From Caldifarciminota bacterium (GTDB lineage: Bacteria; Hydrothermota; Tepidihabitantia; Tepidihabitantales; JAOUPE01), in the NCBI GenBank assembly GCA_029880025.1, contig JAOUPE010000114.1:1-5627 (forward strand): a stretch of DNA of 5,627 nucleotides, in the 5' to 3' direction. Of the stretch, positions 4,879 through 5,627 are shown in pieces. The notes beneath the pieces were generated by a model that was given only the letters and a program-made list of their open reading frames with translations, was not told where the DNA came from and did no database searches. Numbering within the stretch: position 1 is the stretch's first letter; each line of letters begins with the position of its first letter. The position numbers and the translations under genes were made by a program.

Positions 4879-5627
4879 ATGCAAAGCATAATAAAAAATA
4901 TAACGACAACAGTGCTATTAGTCGCTATTCTGTGTTTGATATCGTTGATAGGGGCACAGGAGGGGAAAGAAGGCTCAGAGATTAAACTCGTTCCTGTTTA
5001 TGAAAAGACTTTTGCTGCTTCAGTTGTTGATGTGATATTCGATACTGTTACAGTCAGTATTGAAGAAGCGAAAGCGATGGGCTGGAAGGAAGCGGCAATC
5101 ACAGAAAAAGACAGCGCCAACCGGGAAATAGCGATAAGTTATCCAAAAGTGGTTATAGTATCTCATGGAAGAAGGCTGGGATATTATGCACCGGCAGTTA
5201 AAAGAAGTTCAGGTTCTGTGACAGAGATTAGATTTTACGATAGAAAAGGGAAACTTCTAAATGTGGTGGAGATAGGGAAACTTGAAAATGACGAATGGGA
5301 CCAGATACATATTTCTCCAAACTGTAAATATATTCTTATTAGTCATATCCCCTCAGAGACCAACTCTGGCTACACCGGTGGAATTTTATACGATTTCACC
5401 GGCAAAAAAATTCGAGAAATTAAGGGACCAACCCCAATAGCAATCTCAGATGAAGGGTATATGATTGCGGCTTATCTTGATTGGCAAGCTCCGCCTGAGC
5501 CAGGCGGTTCTTTTTATATATACAATAGTGAGGGAAGATTAATCCAAACGATAGAGAACCCGAGCAAAGAAAAGACGGCGCCGCTTTTTGCAAAATATAC
5601 TGAAGATGGAGAAAATGCGGTATTAGT
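4879..5627 (+). CDS. Exported propeller-like protein, paralogue of the upstream gene (3' partial)
   Basis: The frame is open from ATG 4879 to the window edge (249 full codons). This start is chosen over the in-frame ATG at 4816 because a textbook signal peptide begins here: a hydrophobic core from about residue 11 to 24, then GA and QEGKEG, with cleavage near residue 26. The mature part shares the layout of the gene at 3914: an early IFDTVTV segment (IIDTVQK there), EIRFYDRKGKLLNVV at 116-130 aligning with EIRFMSPEGRILKTL, and HISPNCKYILI at 144-154 aligning with FISPTLKCMIK. Later segments (ILYDFTGKKIREI at 169-181, FYIYNSEGRLIQTI at 212-225, TEDGENAVL at the edge) repeat the propeller-like strand pattern. 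No catalytic motif is seen. It is probably a periplasmic or surface binding protein, co-transcribed with its neighbour. The C-terminus is outside the window. Confidence 0.82.
   Translation, partial: MQSIIKNITTTVLLVAILCLISLIGAQEGKEGSEIKLVPVYEKTFAASVVDVIFDTVTVSIEEAKAMGWKEAAITEKDSANREIAISYPKVVIVSHGRRLGYYAPAVKRSSGSVTEIRFYDRKGKLLNVVEIGKLENDEWDQIHISPNCKYILISHIPSETNSGYTGGILYDFTGKKIREIKGPTPIAISDEGYMIAAYLDWQAPPEPGGSFYIYNSEGRLIQTIENPSKEKTAPLFAKYTEDGENAVL
5491..5515 (+). terminator. Terminator-shaped hairpin inside a coding region
   Basis: CCGCCTG (5491-5497) pairs perfectly with CAGGCGG (5501-5507) across an AGC loop, followed directly by TTCTTTTT (5508-5515). The shape is that of an intrinsic terminator, but it lies inside an open frame encoding PPEPGGSFY. 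Translating ribosomes would normally prevent it from folding, so it may act only when translation fails, or not at all. Confidence 0.3.

Noticed and set aside
4534..4884. A 116-codon open frame on the minus strand
   Set aside because: It is antisense to the 3' end of the exported protein gene and spans the strong ribosome binding sites of the next gene; it has no family resemblance.

Overview
The window looks like chromosomal DNA from an uncultured bacterium of the FCB-like or candidate-phylum type. WOR-3/Stahlbacteria, Cloacimonadota and Marinimicrobia relatives are all possible. The main clue is the large exported repeat protein at the left edge, which ends in a FlgD-like/type A sorting domain of the kind used for type IX secretion. 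Every other substantial gene also starts with an export signal, and two or three of them are beta-propeller-like. This placement is an inference from protein architecture; there is no marker gene in the window.

Layout. (1) 1-1602: the 3' part of a secreted multidomain protein, closed by a strong intrinsic terminator at 1625-1676. (2) 1677-2246: an accessory-looking gap. It holds two diverged copies of a 41-56 nt motif, what looks like a 17-codon relic of the start of a Y1 (REP-associated/IS200-like) transposase, a candidate promoter, and two short ORFs with good ribosome binding sites. (3) 2247-3176: a lipoprotein gene for a six-bladed PD40/TolB-type propeller, interrupted by an in-frame TAG at codon 37. 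The lipoprotein signal lies before the stop, and the first propeller blade lies between the stop and the first later ATG. (4) 3187-3786: an S8 (subtilisin-type) peptidase gene cut off just after the catalytic Asp, so the catalytic His and Ser are missing. (5) 3914-4804 and 4879-5627 (running off the right edge): two adjacent genes for exported proteins that share short motifs and look like diverged tandem paralogues. A short translated-looking stub at 4816 sits in frame ahead of the second.

How it fits together. Genes from 2247 onward lie on one strand with short gaps and AAGGAGG-type ribosome binding sites, so they read as one or two operons for envelope or secreted proteins. A 127-nt gap with a long hairpin separates the two damaged genes from the two intact ones. 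The middle of the window (about 1700-3790) combines a transposase relic, a nonsense-interrupted gene and a truncated gene, which suggests local gene decay or rearrangement. I saw no defence system, CRISPR array, RNA gene or clear new system. The most interesting signals are the amber-interrupted propeller gene, with a perfect 12-bp inverted repeat in its signal-peptide region, and the repeat-flanked transposase relic.
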